Below are positions 39,087-50,789 of a DNA stretch of 64,000 nt, in pieces (positions within the stretch are counted from its first letter, which is position 1; the number at the start of each line of letters is the position of its first letter). The position numbers were made by a program, and so were the translations under genes. The notes beneath the pieces were generated by a model. It had not been told where the DNA came from, searched no databases, and was given only the letters and a program-made list of their open reading frames with translations. Location: positions 19,487,981 to 19,551,980 of the forward strand of contig OV050032.1 in NCBI GenBank assembly GCA_920105625.2, written 5' to 3'. The DNA comes from Clusia tigrina. Its lineage: Eukaryota > Arthropoda > Insecta > Diptera > Clusiidae.

Positions 39087-42010
39087 TACGTGTTTCCAGC
39101 TCAGTGGCAACGAACGACCGCGCGAACGCATCGAGTCGCGTGCGTGTTTATTAATGCGACTTTTGATGTCGCTGTTGACGTGATTCGCGTGGCACGGCTC
39201 CGTGTGCAGTTGAACGCGTTCAGAGCGCTGCATTCGCGCTTATCTTTTGGATAAATATGCGCGGCAGCCGCAGTTGCTGCGATTGTAGCTCTTTGTTGTT
39301 GTTGTTGTTGCTGCTGCTACTCGTATATGGTACCCTAGTACAAATTGCCAGCCATCTGCTCGTTCATTGCTGCCTGCCACTGCCACTGCTGCTCACGTCT
39401 GTCTGTCTGTTTGTCCGTCCCTCCACCAATATGTCTGTCCGCCTGACGGTTTGGCTGCTGGCGGAGCTTTGACACCCGTTGCCACATTACACTTTTGCTT
39501 TTGCTGCTGCCGCTGTTGCTGCTTTTATGATTTGTGCGCCTGCTGCGCCTGATTTTATCAATTGACTTGTTGCCGTTTAGCGGCTGACGTGTGCGGTCAA
39601 CCGCACAGCAAATGATTTGTGTCTGTTTTTTACAATGCTTGTCATGTGCCGCGGCTGTTGTTGTGATGTTGTTGTTATTGTTATTGTGGCGTTACTGCCG
39701 TCGTTTTGTTGCTATTAAAATATGTCAACCAATTTGACACCTATTTGTCGATGGCTCGGTCTGATCGGCGACTAAAATCATCGTTTTTAATCATTTTGCG
39801 GCTGACTGAATTTTTACTCAGCACACAAAGGCATTAAAAAGAAGTAAGTAAATGCTCTCAAATCTTCACAACGAGCCTTGATGACCTTGTCCGACTTTGG
39901 TCACTGCACACAGAGACTGGCGAAGAGGCGTCAAGGTGCCTAATTTGCACCTTGGCTCAGGGCGGAATTATAGTGCCTGCGCGGATAGTGTCCAATACAG
40001 CAGTCTCCTCATCCATTGAGTAAATGAATTTGTGATTTACATATGCCAGGAAAACCCTGATCTTAACTATGGACATGGCAGAGATCTGCGTAGACGCCGA
40101 AGAAGAAGATGTTGTATAGACTACAAAGTTCAGCCATCTCGCAGCCAGCTAAATTGAAGCCACCAGTTTTGCACAAAGATCCAAGAATATCTTCTGAGTA
40201 ATCATGGCATGAGCAGCTTCCACGTTGTATATCGGTTCTACCATCTCTGGCTGACTAATAAATAATCACGGAGTTTTAGAGAAGAAGTGAGGTCAGCACA
40301 CGGAATATTTATCTGAGGCAGAACTCCGGAGATTAAGCAACACAGATATGCGATAAGTGCTTAATAAAGAGAGTATGCCACTATATCCAGACCACGAGCA
40401 TTTCTGCTGTGTTCTCAACTTCCAGCATCAGCAAAAAGTGATCAACCTTCGCTTTCATAGAAACTCGAATTGCAAAAGTGCTTATTTTGAATATTTCATT
40501 GGTGTGGTACAGAAGACCGACGCTGAATATTTTCGTATACTTCTTCATTCCTAGCGTAAATATAACTGTAGAAATGAAGTAAATTTTAAATTTAAACAAA
40601 TCGAGAATGATTTGCAGATAGCCAAGGTGAATTTAGCAGGTTGTGGTGTCGATGGCAATCAAGAACTAATATTAAACATTTTATTAAACGGCCTACCAAG
40701 CCTGAACGCATTTACTCCTCCCGTCCCATTCCCTGTATTGGCATGGCACTGTTCTTGCAATATGTTCAAGAGTCGTCTGAAGAAGCTCCGCAAACTCTCA
40801 TAGGAGAACGCGTACCTTGTTGACCAGAGAGGGCCTATCCCCAGTTTCTAGTAGGTCCGTACGCTCTTGCAAGCCAGGAATCACTCTAGAGCTATACAAC
40901 TTAGCGTAGCTATCTTTCGATAAGTTGACAATATTTCCATGCTTCTTGAGCTTCCACTTAACAGAGCGTTCCTCCGTAATGGTTGGAAATGTGTTGTTTT
41001 CATTTAGTGAAGGATAAGGCCATCCATTGGCTAAGTGGAATAGACCCATGCTTTCCATCCCCATTGCTGTGAAATATCTTGGAAGATCACGAAATGTGCA
41101 TTCCGAAGTTGTCACAATTCTAGCTCGCATTACTTGAGTAGTTTTTCAATAAAGCAGCGATTGTGTCACTTTTATGCTGTGGCCAGGAATGGTCCTGCAT
41201 AAAATAGTTCACTTGTGTTTTCCGCTCACGTTTTGAAATATTCCTCAACATTCAGAAGTAATCCCTTTTCTGGTGGCTCTACTCTTGCCAACACCAGCAC
41301 CAACACCAACACCGACCCCTCCCTACCCCCATCGGTTTAACGGGGTTGTTTTCAAATACTTGTACATAGGTTTTTGCTGTCATTGCGAATTTTCTAATTA
41401 TCCTTCGTCTCTTTTAAACTGTAAACATTTCTGAGTTGTTGTTATGATTGCCCCCGCGCCGCTTTGCTCCTGCTGCTGTTTTAGCAGTGGAATTCTGCTT
41501 ATTTAGCATTGCATTTGCTGTGTTAGCGGCTTTATTATAAGCACTCTCATACTCATTTTGCAATTGAGATTTTGCAATTATTTATTCGCTCCAGTCCCGC
41601 ACACCGCTCGCCACCCAGCACCCCCGTCACCACCGCCGCTGCCGTCTAAATGCACACAAAGTCAGGCGGCAGCATCCTAAAGACAAGCACTCTCAGTTAA
41701 CGGGCCGCGATTGTGACTCACTCACTGTCAGGCAGCATCTTGAAGATATTTTTAATCATCGCTTTGATTGTTCACTGCCGCACGCTGGCCCTGCTTCCAC
41801 CGCCGTCTCCGCCACTAACGCTGCTTTGGTTTTGTTTATTATTAATTATTATTTTAAAAAGCAACAATAACAGCGGAAAATTAACAACATCCTCGGATTG
41901 ACTAATGAGAATTTTCGCTCGTTCCTACCTGTTCGCGTCGCAGTGCAAAATGGCTCATAACAACAACAATAACAACAAAGAAGACTTCGCGAAACACAAA
42001 AAGGCTCTAC

Positions 42011-42041
<31 letters not shown>

Positions 42042-45000
42042 CACGCAGTTGCACCACCGAAGGTACGCTTGCACAGCCCTAATTCCTTTCAACTCTACAA
42101 CCAATGCTTAAAGGGATGGATTGGAGGCGCCTCTCGACACACAGTTCTCCAGGTGAGGTAGAAGACATATTGACAAGGAAAAGGATATTAAATGTGGCTG
42201 CGAAGAGCTGCGGTTTTTGTCATAAAATTGCCTGCTCAACGCCAAATTTCCACAACTGAACGGGCTCCCAAAACACCGATGCCCTGTGCCCTGCACTGGG
42301 GTGGCATCCGATTCACTTGGTGCATAGTGCACCTGAGCAGTTGTTGAATTGTCAGCTGCATGCATGCCTGAAACGCATTTCCACCCACTCGGCTGAAAAA
42401 TTTAAAATTAAAAAAAAAGAAAAACAACGAAAACGAACTCAACAAATTGCATTTGGAAGCATTCTTACTGCGAGTAGTTTGCGGAGTCTCAGCAAGTGGC
42501 ACGGCACTAGCACTGCGTATCGGCAATTCGGTAGTGCAGCGCCCATCGCTGCCAATACAAGTCGAATATCGGCAGGAAGGAGGGAGGGGTGTGGCCCTGG
42601 GCCAAACTGCAAATAAATGAAATTGACACAACTACAGCGACAGCAGCTCAGCGACAAAATGTGCGACGGCATAACGCATGATGTATGCGCCACCCATCGC
42701 AGCGAGCACCACTCGCCGCACCACACCGCACCGCACCGTACTCCTGGGCAGCAGCGACGCTCAGTAAGTGCACGACACGACGCGCGTATAGAAAATTGTC
42801 TCTATGCCTTTTATGGGTGTCGCTACTGCGTTGCACAAAAACAGAAAGCGACGACATAACGCGACAAAAACAGGACCCATTTGTGGGCCTATATGTACGG
42901 CTTGTGCCGCACAAGTGTGTGAGTGTGTGGGTGTGTGTGTGTGTGACTGTGTGTGCCTGTTTGTTTTGGCGTTTTAGTGCGCCTAAAAGGAGTGCACCAA
43001 AGATTCGGCTGGTAGATTTTTTGTCCACTGGCCGCCATTCGAGCAACTTCAAAGGGCTGCAAACGAAATCGGAAAGCGTTCTCACCGTATAGGCACGAAG
43101 CGTGGAGTGATGGAGGCCACTTGGAGTAGTCGTCCTCATCAAAATCAGAGCCGCGGAGTAGGGAGTGGGCACAGCCTTACTAGGATTGCTTGCAGTAGAC
43201 AACGCGCACATGCTGACGGCGGCAGTTGGGGCAGAGGTGGCACCAGTCCAACCGGCTGCAGTGATAGGAGCAGGAGCAAAGGCTGTGATATGCGTTATTT
43301 GTCCACTGCAAAAGTATTAAAACTCAACTTGAATTGGAAAATTTTCGCTCGCCCGCTTTCAATGCACAGAGGACATTTTAGTTTCGAACTTGGCACAACA
43401 GGACTTCTGGGAATCATATTATATGCGCGTTTGTTGCTACGCGCTCATTTGCTCAATGCAAAATCCCGCGCACTTTATGGTGGGCCTGGTACCACGCAAC
43501 GTCTAGTAAATAAACCACTCGAGTCGTTACTCACCTGAAGGGTCCCGATACCTGAAGAACCCTGAACATTATGACCAAAATACGACGCCGAGAGTTGAAT
43601 AGATCCAAAGTAAAGCCTCTAAAGAAGGATGAAGCTCGAAATAGATGAAGTTGGTGCCGCAGACAGGCGCACGTTGGAAATCTAGTAAGATGCGTTGACG
43701 TTGGACGTAGGGCGCAGGCCAGGCGATGAGCTCAAGAAGCGGGCACAGAGAAAGCTCAGTGTCTAGAATTATTTGCACAAACGTGGAGTTCTCCCAGCGT
43801 ATTTAGCAAACCTCCGCGATTGTGACCAGTAATATGGACAATGCCTAGTCTCCTAAGAGACACTGTGCTTGGTACGATCTACATCTGTTGAAATCCTGTG
43901 ATGTTCTTGATGGAAATGTCAGACCACCGTAATCCGGGACTCTGAACAATATGTGAAATATGTGGATAACTACAATAAGATTCCATTCCGTTACTCTGCA
44001 TCTCATTTATTGATTTGTTCGAAATTTTGTCTGTCATGTTCATGGAGTTGGAACCACTGTGCGGTGTACAACTTCAGAAATACTGCAGAAAAAAAAAATT
44101 TTTGTCGTTTCGTAAAAACGAAGCGATATTTCTAATACTCGAACATCAAGTTTGGGGTGGGGGTGAATGGAGGGGGTGCTGCTTTTTGTGCAAAAATTTA
44201 TGTATTTAGCGGGTGACGATGATGATGAGACGCAACGCAGATGACCAGCGTCGACAACGACGGGGACGATGGCAACAATAAAGGGGCAGCTAACATACAA
44301 GCGCATATGAACACACCACAGATGCGGAGTCGTGAGCGGGGATGGGGACAGAGGCCTTTGCAGATGCGTGAAGGTGACCAAACGAGCAATATACATATGT
44401 GTATGTGTGCTCACAGGCGCTAAGCATCGCAGCAACCTAGCAACCCGGGAACACAACAACAGCCAACGACAGCAACAACAACAATAATTGCAGAGGCAAG
44501 GCAAAATCAAAAGCAATGGACTGAAGCAGCCTGCCTCGAAAGCTCTGAAACTCCCCCACGAAATGGCAAATATTAAAATGCCAAATAGAACAGTGCAACA
44601 CGCAGACGGACGGATGGTTGGGCAGAACATGGAGCACGGTCGGTCGTGCGGACGCATGAAGGGGGAAATGGATCGGTGCTGAAATACCGCTTGCTGCTTC
44701 ATCGGTGAATATTGCAGCGTTTCAAATGCCATTGTGGGGGCACTGCTGGAGTACCGAAGGCTAAGTTTGGAGTTAGAAAAGCCCGGTCAGCTGAAGCCAT
44801 GCCTCAAATATGCAAAAACGCTACGATACGAAAGAGACGCACTGAAATGCTGCATGGGGTATGCGGCACGAGGCAGCGAACGCACAGGATACGATACGAT
44901 ATGTGGTGATGCTGACTGACGGCGACTTTGGCGGAGTGCGGGTTGTTATGGACAGTTTGCAAAGGGGTTTGGGTGCGTCCATTGCAACTAAGAGGGCGGC

Positions 45001-46699
45001 AGTGGTGAATGCGCTGTGCACGGCGCGGTGGTGTTCCGAACATACATACATATGTCTCGGTATATTTGCTTGAAGGTTTTTGGCTTTGACCATCGAGTGA
45101 AGCAGGCGGCATGATGGACAGATAACGTGGCGCGGCACGGCGCGAAATATTAAACGCGGAACTGTATACGGGTAAAGGCAGTGCCACTGGTAGGAGCAAG
45201 GGCAAGAGCAGGAGCAGGAGCTGTGGTAGGCAATGGCAGTGGCAGTGGCAGGGGCAGGGGCACAGAGGCATAGCAGCTACACGCAAGTTCAGTTTCAATT
45301 GCTGACTGCCTGCCGCGCGCTGTTGATGGTGCGTCTGTCCGTCTTTCATGTGTAGTGTGTCCCCAATTGTGATGCTGCTGTCCATATAATTGTCTGCCTG
45401 TCTGTCTGCCGTTGCTGGTGAGGCTTACAAGAATTTCGCTTACAATGCATCTGCGTATGTCGACGCTCCACTTGGAGCCGTCGCAACTTCGCACCATGAG
45501 CCACCCCGCACGCACATTGTTGTGCGATGCTTGGGTTGTGAGCGCGATTGCAATGCTGCACGAAACTTCTAAACTGAACTCTGCAACTTGTGCACCGCCA
45601 CCACCACCCCACGCGGGTCAGCCATACTCCAAGTAGATGGCATGTCTAAAACGAATGGCAAATTTATACAGGCGAACACCACGCCTCGCCACTCCACATC
45701 CCCCACATCACTTCAGCAACCGCCTCTGCATTCGCATTCACCATCTAGACTGGCTATTGGATACGTTGTTGTGACGTCAATGGTCATCGTTATGAGCGCT
45801 GGAGTTAGAGCCGGTGCTACTGCTGCCGCTGCTGCTGCCTACGCGATATTCCGCGATGTGATGATATTTTTTCTTAATTGGCGTCGAAGTATCTTTGCGC
45901 AAACACACTCTCAACTGATGTTGCAATTTTTGTTTTGCTTTCCCTTGACTGCAGCGACATTTGTTATGGCCTGCGCCAGACGATACTGCTCCTCCATCCC
46001 AGCTGCCGCAGCCAGTTGCACCCTTAGTATTCTGAGCAGTTCCATTCTAGTCTGGTTTGTGTTCGCTGAAACTTGTTTCCAATTTGTTTATTGTTGTAGA
46101 ATAGGAAAAAATAGAATTAATACTTTTTCAACAAGGACTTAATCCTTTTAAAATTCGCTGCTATTTTGCATACTTTAAAGTCTCTTCGATAGGCTTCAAC
46201 AGCCTGCTGAACTCCTGCTAAATGAGATTAGTGCAGTGTATGTGGAAGCGGTCGCAGTCGCGGTACTTTTAAATTATGACGGCCATATACTCGTATGGGG
46301 GATGCGAGGGTTAAAATGAGTGTGTATGTCGCCAAGGGTGCAGGGGATTTGTGTATCGCCACAGTATGGCAAGGAAACGGCAGAGTTGTGGAGATATCTG
46401 CTGAGTGGTAGGAGCAAACAGTTCGAAATTTAAAGTGGGTTTGATTGTAGTTTCCTCGAATCATATAGAGCAGGGCTTTAAACAAAAATTTTGGATGAGG
46501 GAATCTCTCCAAATTCGTACCGAATTGTTTGCAGATGGTTTTGCTCCTATGGTGTTGGAGCTATCAAGGCGGGAGACAACAGCACCAATGAGACACGAGG
46601 GATCCAGTCAAGCGAGTGGCCGTGCATGGTAAATAATCTCATCTATCCTTCTGAGCATGAGTATTCTCTACTGCATTACTAAGCAGTTTACAAGCTTCC
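34766..46699. other. Longest stretch with no recognised gene or transposon
   Basis: About 12 kb of low-complexity, microsatellite-bearing DNA: TTG at 39048-39084, CA at 42016-42041, GT at 42916-42956, and GGCAGT/GGAGCA hexamers at 45180-45262. A 230-codon minus ORF (44040-44732) and a 110-codon minus ORF (40798-41130) show no recognisable domain. Unannotated old repeats may be present. Confidence 0.5.
42016..42041. repeat. (CA)n microsatellite
   Basis: About twelve CA repeats. Similar CA/GT runs occur at 5163-5210, 13600-13620, 22074-22094, 29652-29674, 37658-37672 and 42916-42956. They generate spurious Thr-His or Cys-Val ORFs on both strands. Confidence 0.95.
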
Positions 46700-47504
46700 T
46701 AAAAAGATGGACATGGGCGGTGCAGTCTTAGGCTATGCCGGGGCCCTTGGGCAAACAGAGTTTGGAGTCCCTTTATAACGCCAAATGAAATGAACAAAAT
46801 GAAAATATCAGAATGCACTTTTGTTCAGACTTTACTGGTCAGCTGTATACAAATCAAATATAAGGGATGTGATCACTGTTTCGAGAATTGGACTTACGTT
46901 GATGTTACTGGTTTGTCCGAGATTTCCGAAGTGCAAATAATCCTCAAAGTCGATTTTTTTAAAGGTATTTCTCCACATGATTTACAAATTTGTAAATCGC
47001 TCCTGGAAAATAGTTGTTCGTAATTAATTTTGTCTTATTTTTAGTTATGAAAATGAATGCTCTCCCCTGCATTTGTGAGCATTAGGCAAAGGAATATCCT
47101 TGTAGCACCCACATTCCGGAAAATTTCTTCAAATTCATATTCATTTATTAGAGTATGTAAGGCTGAGATACGCAAGTTCGTGGACTCATTTGCCTTAAAT
47201 GAAAAATTCTCATTGGAGCTCTACAAATTCTTTGCATTCATTTTCCAATTCCACAGAATCGATTGATCAACTCAGAAAGAAAACTAAAACGTTTGTTAGC
47301 TTCCTTGTAAGATTCCGAACATTGCTTTAACTGAGTATTCAAAGCATCGATTATAGGAAGGCACTTTTCTATACAGAAGTCTGATTTGCCACTCAATTGG
47401 AAGGTCTCCGATGGTCCTTCTAAAAAAGTGATGGTATTCTTTAATTGTCTCTACAATCAGCATTTGGATTTTTTTTGGCAGGAGCTTCATACTGACCGAA
47501 ATTA

Positions 47505-47801
47505 CCTTATGTTCATAAAGTACCCGGAATTTGTCAATAAAACGATCCGTGAGATATTGTCGACATTTGTTTCCAAGTTTGGCGCATCTGTCAGTTGTTT
47601 ACATGTCAATCTTGAGCGCAGTCTGTCAGATAGCGTGTGCGTAATAACTTTGCAAACAAGTCATTGTTTGGTCTCTGCGAATACTTCTTTATCGCCGCAA
47701 TCGTCTCAAAACGCTTTCCGCGAAGTGGTAACTTGATTTCGACCATATCTCAAGCGCGGCTCGTTTTATTGATAAACTCCGGGTACTTTTTGAGCATAAG
47801 G
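47505..47801 (+). mobile_element. 297-bp mariner-derived MITE inside the hAT element
   Basis: The two ends form an inverted repeat of about 50-60 bp. The left end is CCTTATGTTCATAAAGTACC and the right end, reverse-complemented, is CCTTATGCTCAAAAAGTACC; similarity continues through TCAATAAAACGA. Each end abuts TA (47503-47504 and 47802-47803). On the minus strand the interior still encodes KLPLRGKRFETIAAIKKYS, a mariner transposase C-terminal segment, which ties the MITE to a mariner parent. It interrupts the hAT frame. Confidence 0.85.
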
Positions 47802-48240
47802 TACCGCATGCACTACTGAGTAATCAGCAAGAGATGCAAATAGTTTTGTTGCAATGTCCATTTTCCTGGTGTTATTCTGTAAGTTTGCTTTGTGCATAAC
47901 TCCCCAAATGTCTTTCCATATCTCCGCTGGGATAATAGTCTCCAGCTTTTTCATTTGGCGAGGCCTATGTTTGAGCCTCGTTTCGGTTTCTTCTGCTAAA
48001 CCGTTGTATCTGGCAACTGATGGTAAAGCTCTGAAGATATCATTGTAACCATAAGCATTAACAGCATCACCGCATGCAGACCATCTGGTTTCACAGAGGG
48101 AATTCAGAACTTTATTTGCACCTAAATATTCTGTCAAAAGTATCCAAACATTTTCTAATTTTCGGTCGAATGGGAAGTATACTACAGTTCCGAGACACGT
48201 CGAACAATCTAAACACCTACCAAATTCAGTGAATGTGCGG
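47766..48240 (-). pseudogene. hAT transposase central fragment
   Basis: An open frame (about 48137-47803, extending upstream to near 48240) reads ENVWILLTEYLGANKVLNS, LCETRWSACGDAVNAYGY, EETETRLKHRPRQMKKLE and ATKLFASLADYS. This matches the region of ZMYM1-like hAT transposases around the L-DTRWSAR motif. It is truncated by the mariner MITE whose last base is 47801. No start codon is credible, as the frame is an internal fragment. Confidence 0.75.
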
Positions 48241-48276
48241 AATACGGGAGAAAAATGGTAAATTCACTTCTTGTCG

Positions 48277-48348
48277 GCCTCTGTGGTCTAGAAGTAAGCA
48301 TGCTAGACTTACACTCGAAGTATCGTGGGTTCGAGTCCTGCCAAGGGC
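48277..48348 (+). mobile_element. tRNA-derived SINE head (or tRNA pseudogene)
   Basis: A perfect RNA polymerase III B box, GGTTCGAGTCC, lies at 48328-48338. An A box, TGGTCTAGAAG, lies at 48284-48294, 33 nt upstream. GCCTCTG (48277-48283) pairs with CAAGGGC at the other end in six of seven positions, allowing one G-U pair, and the T-stem forms with wobbles. The D-stem has a mismatch and the anticodon stem does not fold. This favours a SINE or pseudogene over a working tRNA. Where the body ends is unclear; a GATA run at 48427-48440 is a possible tail. Confidence 0.65.
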
Positions 48349-48424
48349 CTGGTCTCAAAAACGTTTATTTATAAATATATTTCTTTTCGAGGCCTTACTT
48401 TCCAGTACTCAATTTATTATGGTG

Positions 48425-49200
48425 TAGATAGATAGATATATTTAAGAGTGTTATACACTGCGACCTGAAAGATCTATTGTGATGCCCATATTTATTTGAA
48501 AGATGTGGATTGTCTCATCTATAAATCTGCTGTCAGGTTTATTTCCGACAGGAATTCATATATTTTGGAGGAATGAAGATGAGAGATATTGCTCATATCT
48601 AAGATATAATCTCCAAAGGTCCGCAGTCTGTGATCAGGTGCAGTGAGGTTTCGTCACTTTCTCCACAGAATCGACAGATGCCATCTGAAGATATACCCAA
48701 CTTGTTCGAATGGTAGTTGAGTCTACAATGTCCGCTTAAAATGCCTCTGATGATTCTTAATTTACTCCAAGGCATATTTATTAAGTCCTTAGCTCTTTTA
48801 GGATTAAAATCTCCCAAAAGAGCTTTGGACTGTCTTAATCCCGGAAGAGTTTTCCAGGTTTGACTTCGTTTTGCATCTGTACACTTCTTCAGCAGACCTC
48901 CAATGGTATTGGATGATAGTCCACAGAAGGGTTCAGGGCCGTTGAAGTGAGAGGCCGCAGCCTTCCTAGCTAAGCTATCAGCCTTCTCATTTCCCTCTAC
49001 TCCTATGTGGCCTAGTACCTACATTAGAGATAATTTGTTCATACTGCCTAGGGAGTTTAGCCTCCCAATATAGTCCCACACAAGTTGAGACCTCACTAAG
49101 GGTGAGCTCAGACTCTTGGTGTAAGGTATAATAATTGATTCTTGCCTGACGGCCAGAAGACTTTCGCCCACATTTATTATATTACATAATCTCTTTTGCT
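48425..49200 (-). mobile_element. LINE (I-clade-like) 3' remnant: RNase H end and C-terminal zinc motif
   Basis: The minus strand has one long open stretch. LGHIGVEGNEKADSLARKAA (about 49010-48950) is the RNase H motif, with leucine where the family has Trp-Val-Pro. It continues through TWKTLPGLRQSKALLGDF, LRIIRGILSGHCRLNYH, and CRFCGESDETSLHLITDC, a Cys-Cys-His-Cys motif of ORF2 C-termini. The 3' UTR follows with GGCATCACAATAGATC near 48495-48480, then a TATC run. It is inserted into the hAT element. The RT region is absent, so it is 5'-truncated; one stop precedes the RNase H motif. Confidence 0.82.
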
Positions 49201-49490
49201 GCTCTTACTTCGTTGGCAATCGTCTTTGGCACGTGCTGTTCCAGCATTTCAATAAATTCATTGCAAATATTCTAGACAATTATGATATACTTTCTTTTCC
49301 GCGATTTCTGCAGTTTTTTGTATTAATTCTAAGCATCCTCAATAATTCCTGTTATCTTGAGACGCCAAAATATCATTATCACCACGGAAACCCAAGTCCC
49401 CTTGAAGCCAAACATTTCACAACTCCCACAATTCTTTTGAGAACATTCTTCCAATAATTGACCTGTCCATTATATGGGGAAAGCAATCCA

Positions 49491-49720
49491 CTACCCGCTC
49501 GTCCAGTAGTTTTGCTTCATTGATTGCTTGTGCTGTGAACTGTTCTCATGATCCGTTAATAAGTTACAAATATGCTTCCAATCTTCGTTGAACATGTCTG
49601 CATTTGGCCTTCCCAACTGACGCCAGAACGCGCATATCAGAGGTGACTGGCGAAGCTTTATTGAAGCGGCCAAGAGCGATCATCGGTTGTTGCGCCTTCA
49701 AAGAAGATATACTCGTATAT
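49491..49720 (-). pseudogene. hAT transposase TTF zinc-finger fragment
   Basis: The minus-strand frame reads CAFWRQLGRPNADMFNEDWK, HICNLLTDHENSSQHKQSM, the characteristic run of a TTF-type zinc finger (FSNWKH...L..HE.S..H). The first cysteine pair is degraded. The next part of the same gene, with the LASRGL..RGDN motif, follows at 49440-49370 after a frame change. Confidence 0.7.
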
Positions 49721-50292
49721 GCTTCCAATGTGTACGTCCACTAGAAGATATCATATTGTTGCCCGTAGTATTATTAAATAGACGGCACCAATAACAATAA
49801 TCAAATTTCTTCGACAGCGAATATAGGAGTAATTTTCTTTCCAAACACTCCAAACCATTCGTCCAATTTGCGAGTGAAACTTCCTAGTCCAGTTTCTAGT
49901 TTTAGTTTTACCGCATAGATCAGAAAAAGTTGTGCAAGTTTCGGAGATGTCACACTTTTTACCATGGGAAAACTCTGGCCCTTTGCGAATTCAAATATCG
50001 CACACTTCTCCCGTTAAAATATCATCACAGAACGTACCATGGTCGTGAGATAGATTTTCTTAAATGTTTGTAATTGATAAGTCGGAGTAGTTTGGGCTAG
50101 AAGATGCAGGCTCTGATGTGTGGGCAGCAGTCTTTGTATGTGCAACTGATGCACTGGAAACATTCATGCTTTTGCTATGACAAACGTGGGCCCCGTTTCG
50201 GAGTTTTGAGAATTAGAGACATCCAGAGATGATGAGGTCGAAGAATCAGTATCCATACAACGAGTGGCCAAAAGTAGAAGGAGTTGCTGTAA

Positions 50293-50740
50293 ATCAATGA
50301 AGGTTTGTATAGAGGAGCAAGCACAGCACACCCAGCTTTCAAGTTACCATTCAATTTGAATCATGCTGAAAGTCTTACTTGCAACTTGAGCAAATGTTCG
50401 AGAATGGCCACAGTTTTAAAAACATGCAAACTTATCATTTGGGATGAATGCACCATGGCACATAAGAAATCACTCGCAGCACTTGATCGTATTCTGCGAG
50501 ATTTTAGAGAAAACCAACAACCAATGGGAGGGGCTCTCATCTTGCTGGCAGGTATTTTTCGGCAAACATCAGCTCAATGCTTGCCTGAAAAGGTCACCGT
50601 TTTGGAGAAATGTCAAAAACATCACCTTATCCACAAATATGCGTGTGCTCTTCATCCATGATGTTACTGGGCACACATTTGCAAAACAACTTTTGGACAT
50701 TGGTGGCTTCCCATCGATTCAGCGTCACATGAAATATCGT
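50293..50740 (+). pseudogene. Helitron Pif1-like helicase fragment
   Basis: The plus strand encodes TAHPAFKLPFNLNHAESLTC, then CKLIIWDECTMAHKKSLAAL, with the Walker B DEC of Pif1-type helicases. MGGALILLAGIFRQT follows, where the conserved GDFRQ has lost its aspartate. A short deletion then shifts the frame to LNACLKRSPFWRNVKNITLS and NMRV, and on to FAKQLLDIGG. The Walker A motif is missing to the left. This is a non-functional piece of a Helitron ORF. Confidence 0.8.
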
Positions 50741-50789
50741 TTCTGTCAAACTTTTCTCAATTCAGTCATCGATTCAGGATGTTGAAAAG

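Larger units (their letters stand above)
46700..50290 (-). mobile_element. hAT transposon (ZMYM1/TTF-finger type) remnant, interrupted
   Basis: Transposase pieces occur in order on the minus strand: the TTF-type zinc-finger region with DWKHICNLLTDHENSSQH (about 49600-49540), then WKNVLKRIVGVVKCLASRGL and FRGDND (49440-49370), then LCETRWSACGDAV and MKKLETIIPAEIWKDIW (48100-47930), and finally the dimerisation end EHSFS, LKIRQN and LRTTISR around 47060-47000, broken by stops. A hAT-like end, with GGCGGTGCAGTCTTAGGC and GGGGCCCTTGGGCA, lies at about 46710-46755. The DDE-core part holding RGQSYDNA-type sequence is missing where later insertions sit. It is non-functional. Confidence 0.75.

Noticed and set aside
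40798..41130. 110-codon minus ORF
   Set aside because: The amino-acid mix is plausible, but no domain, no adjoining exons and no transposon signature were found.
44040..44732. 230-codon minus-strand ORF
   Set aside because: Its composition follows repeats (poly-Cys and Ser runs, Thr-His from CA repeats), other frames are also open, and there is no recognisable motif.
48277..48348. Functional tRNA gene
   Set aside because: The anticodon stem does not pair, the D-stem has a mismatch, and it lies among transposon debris.
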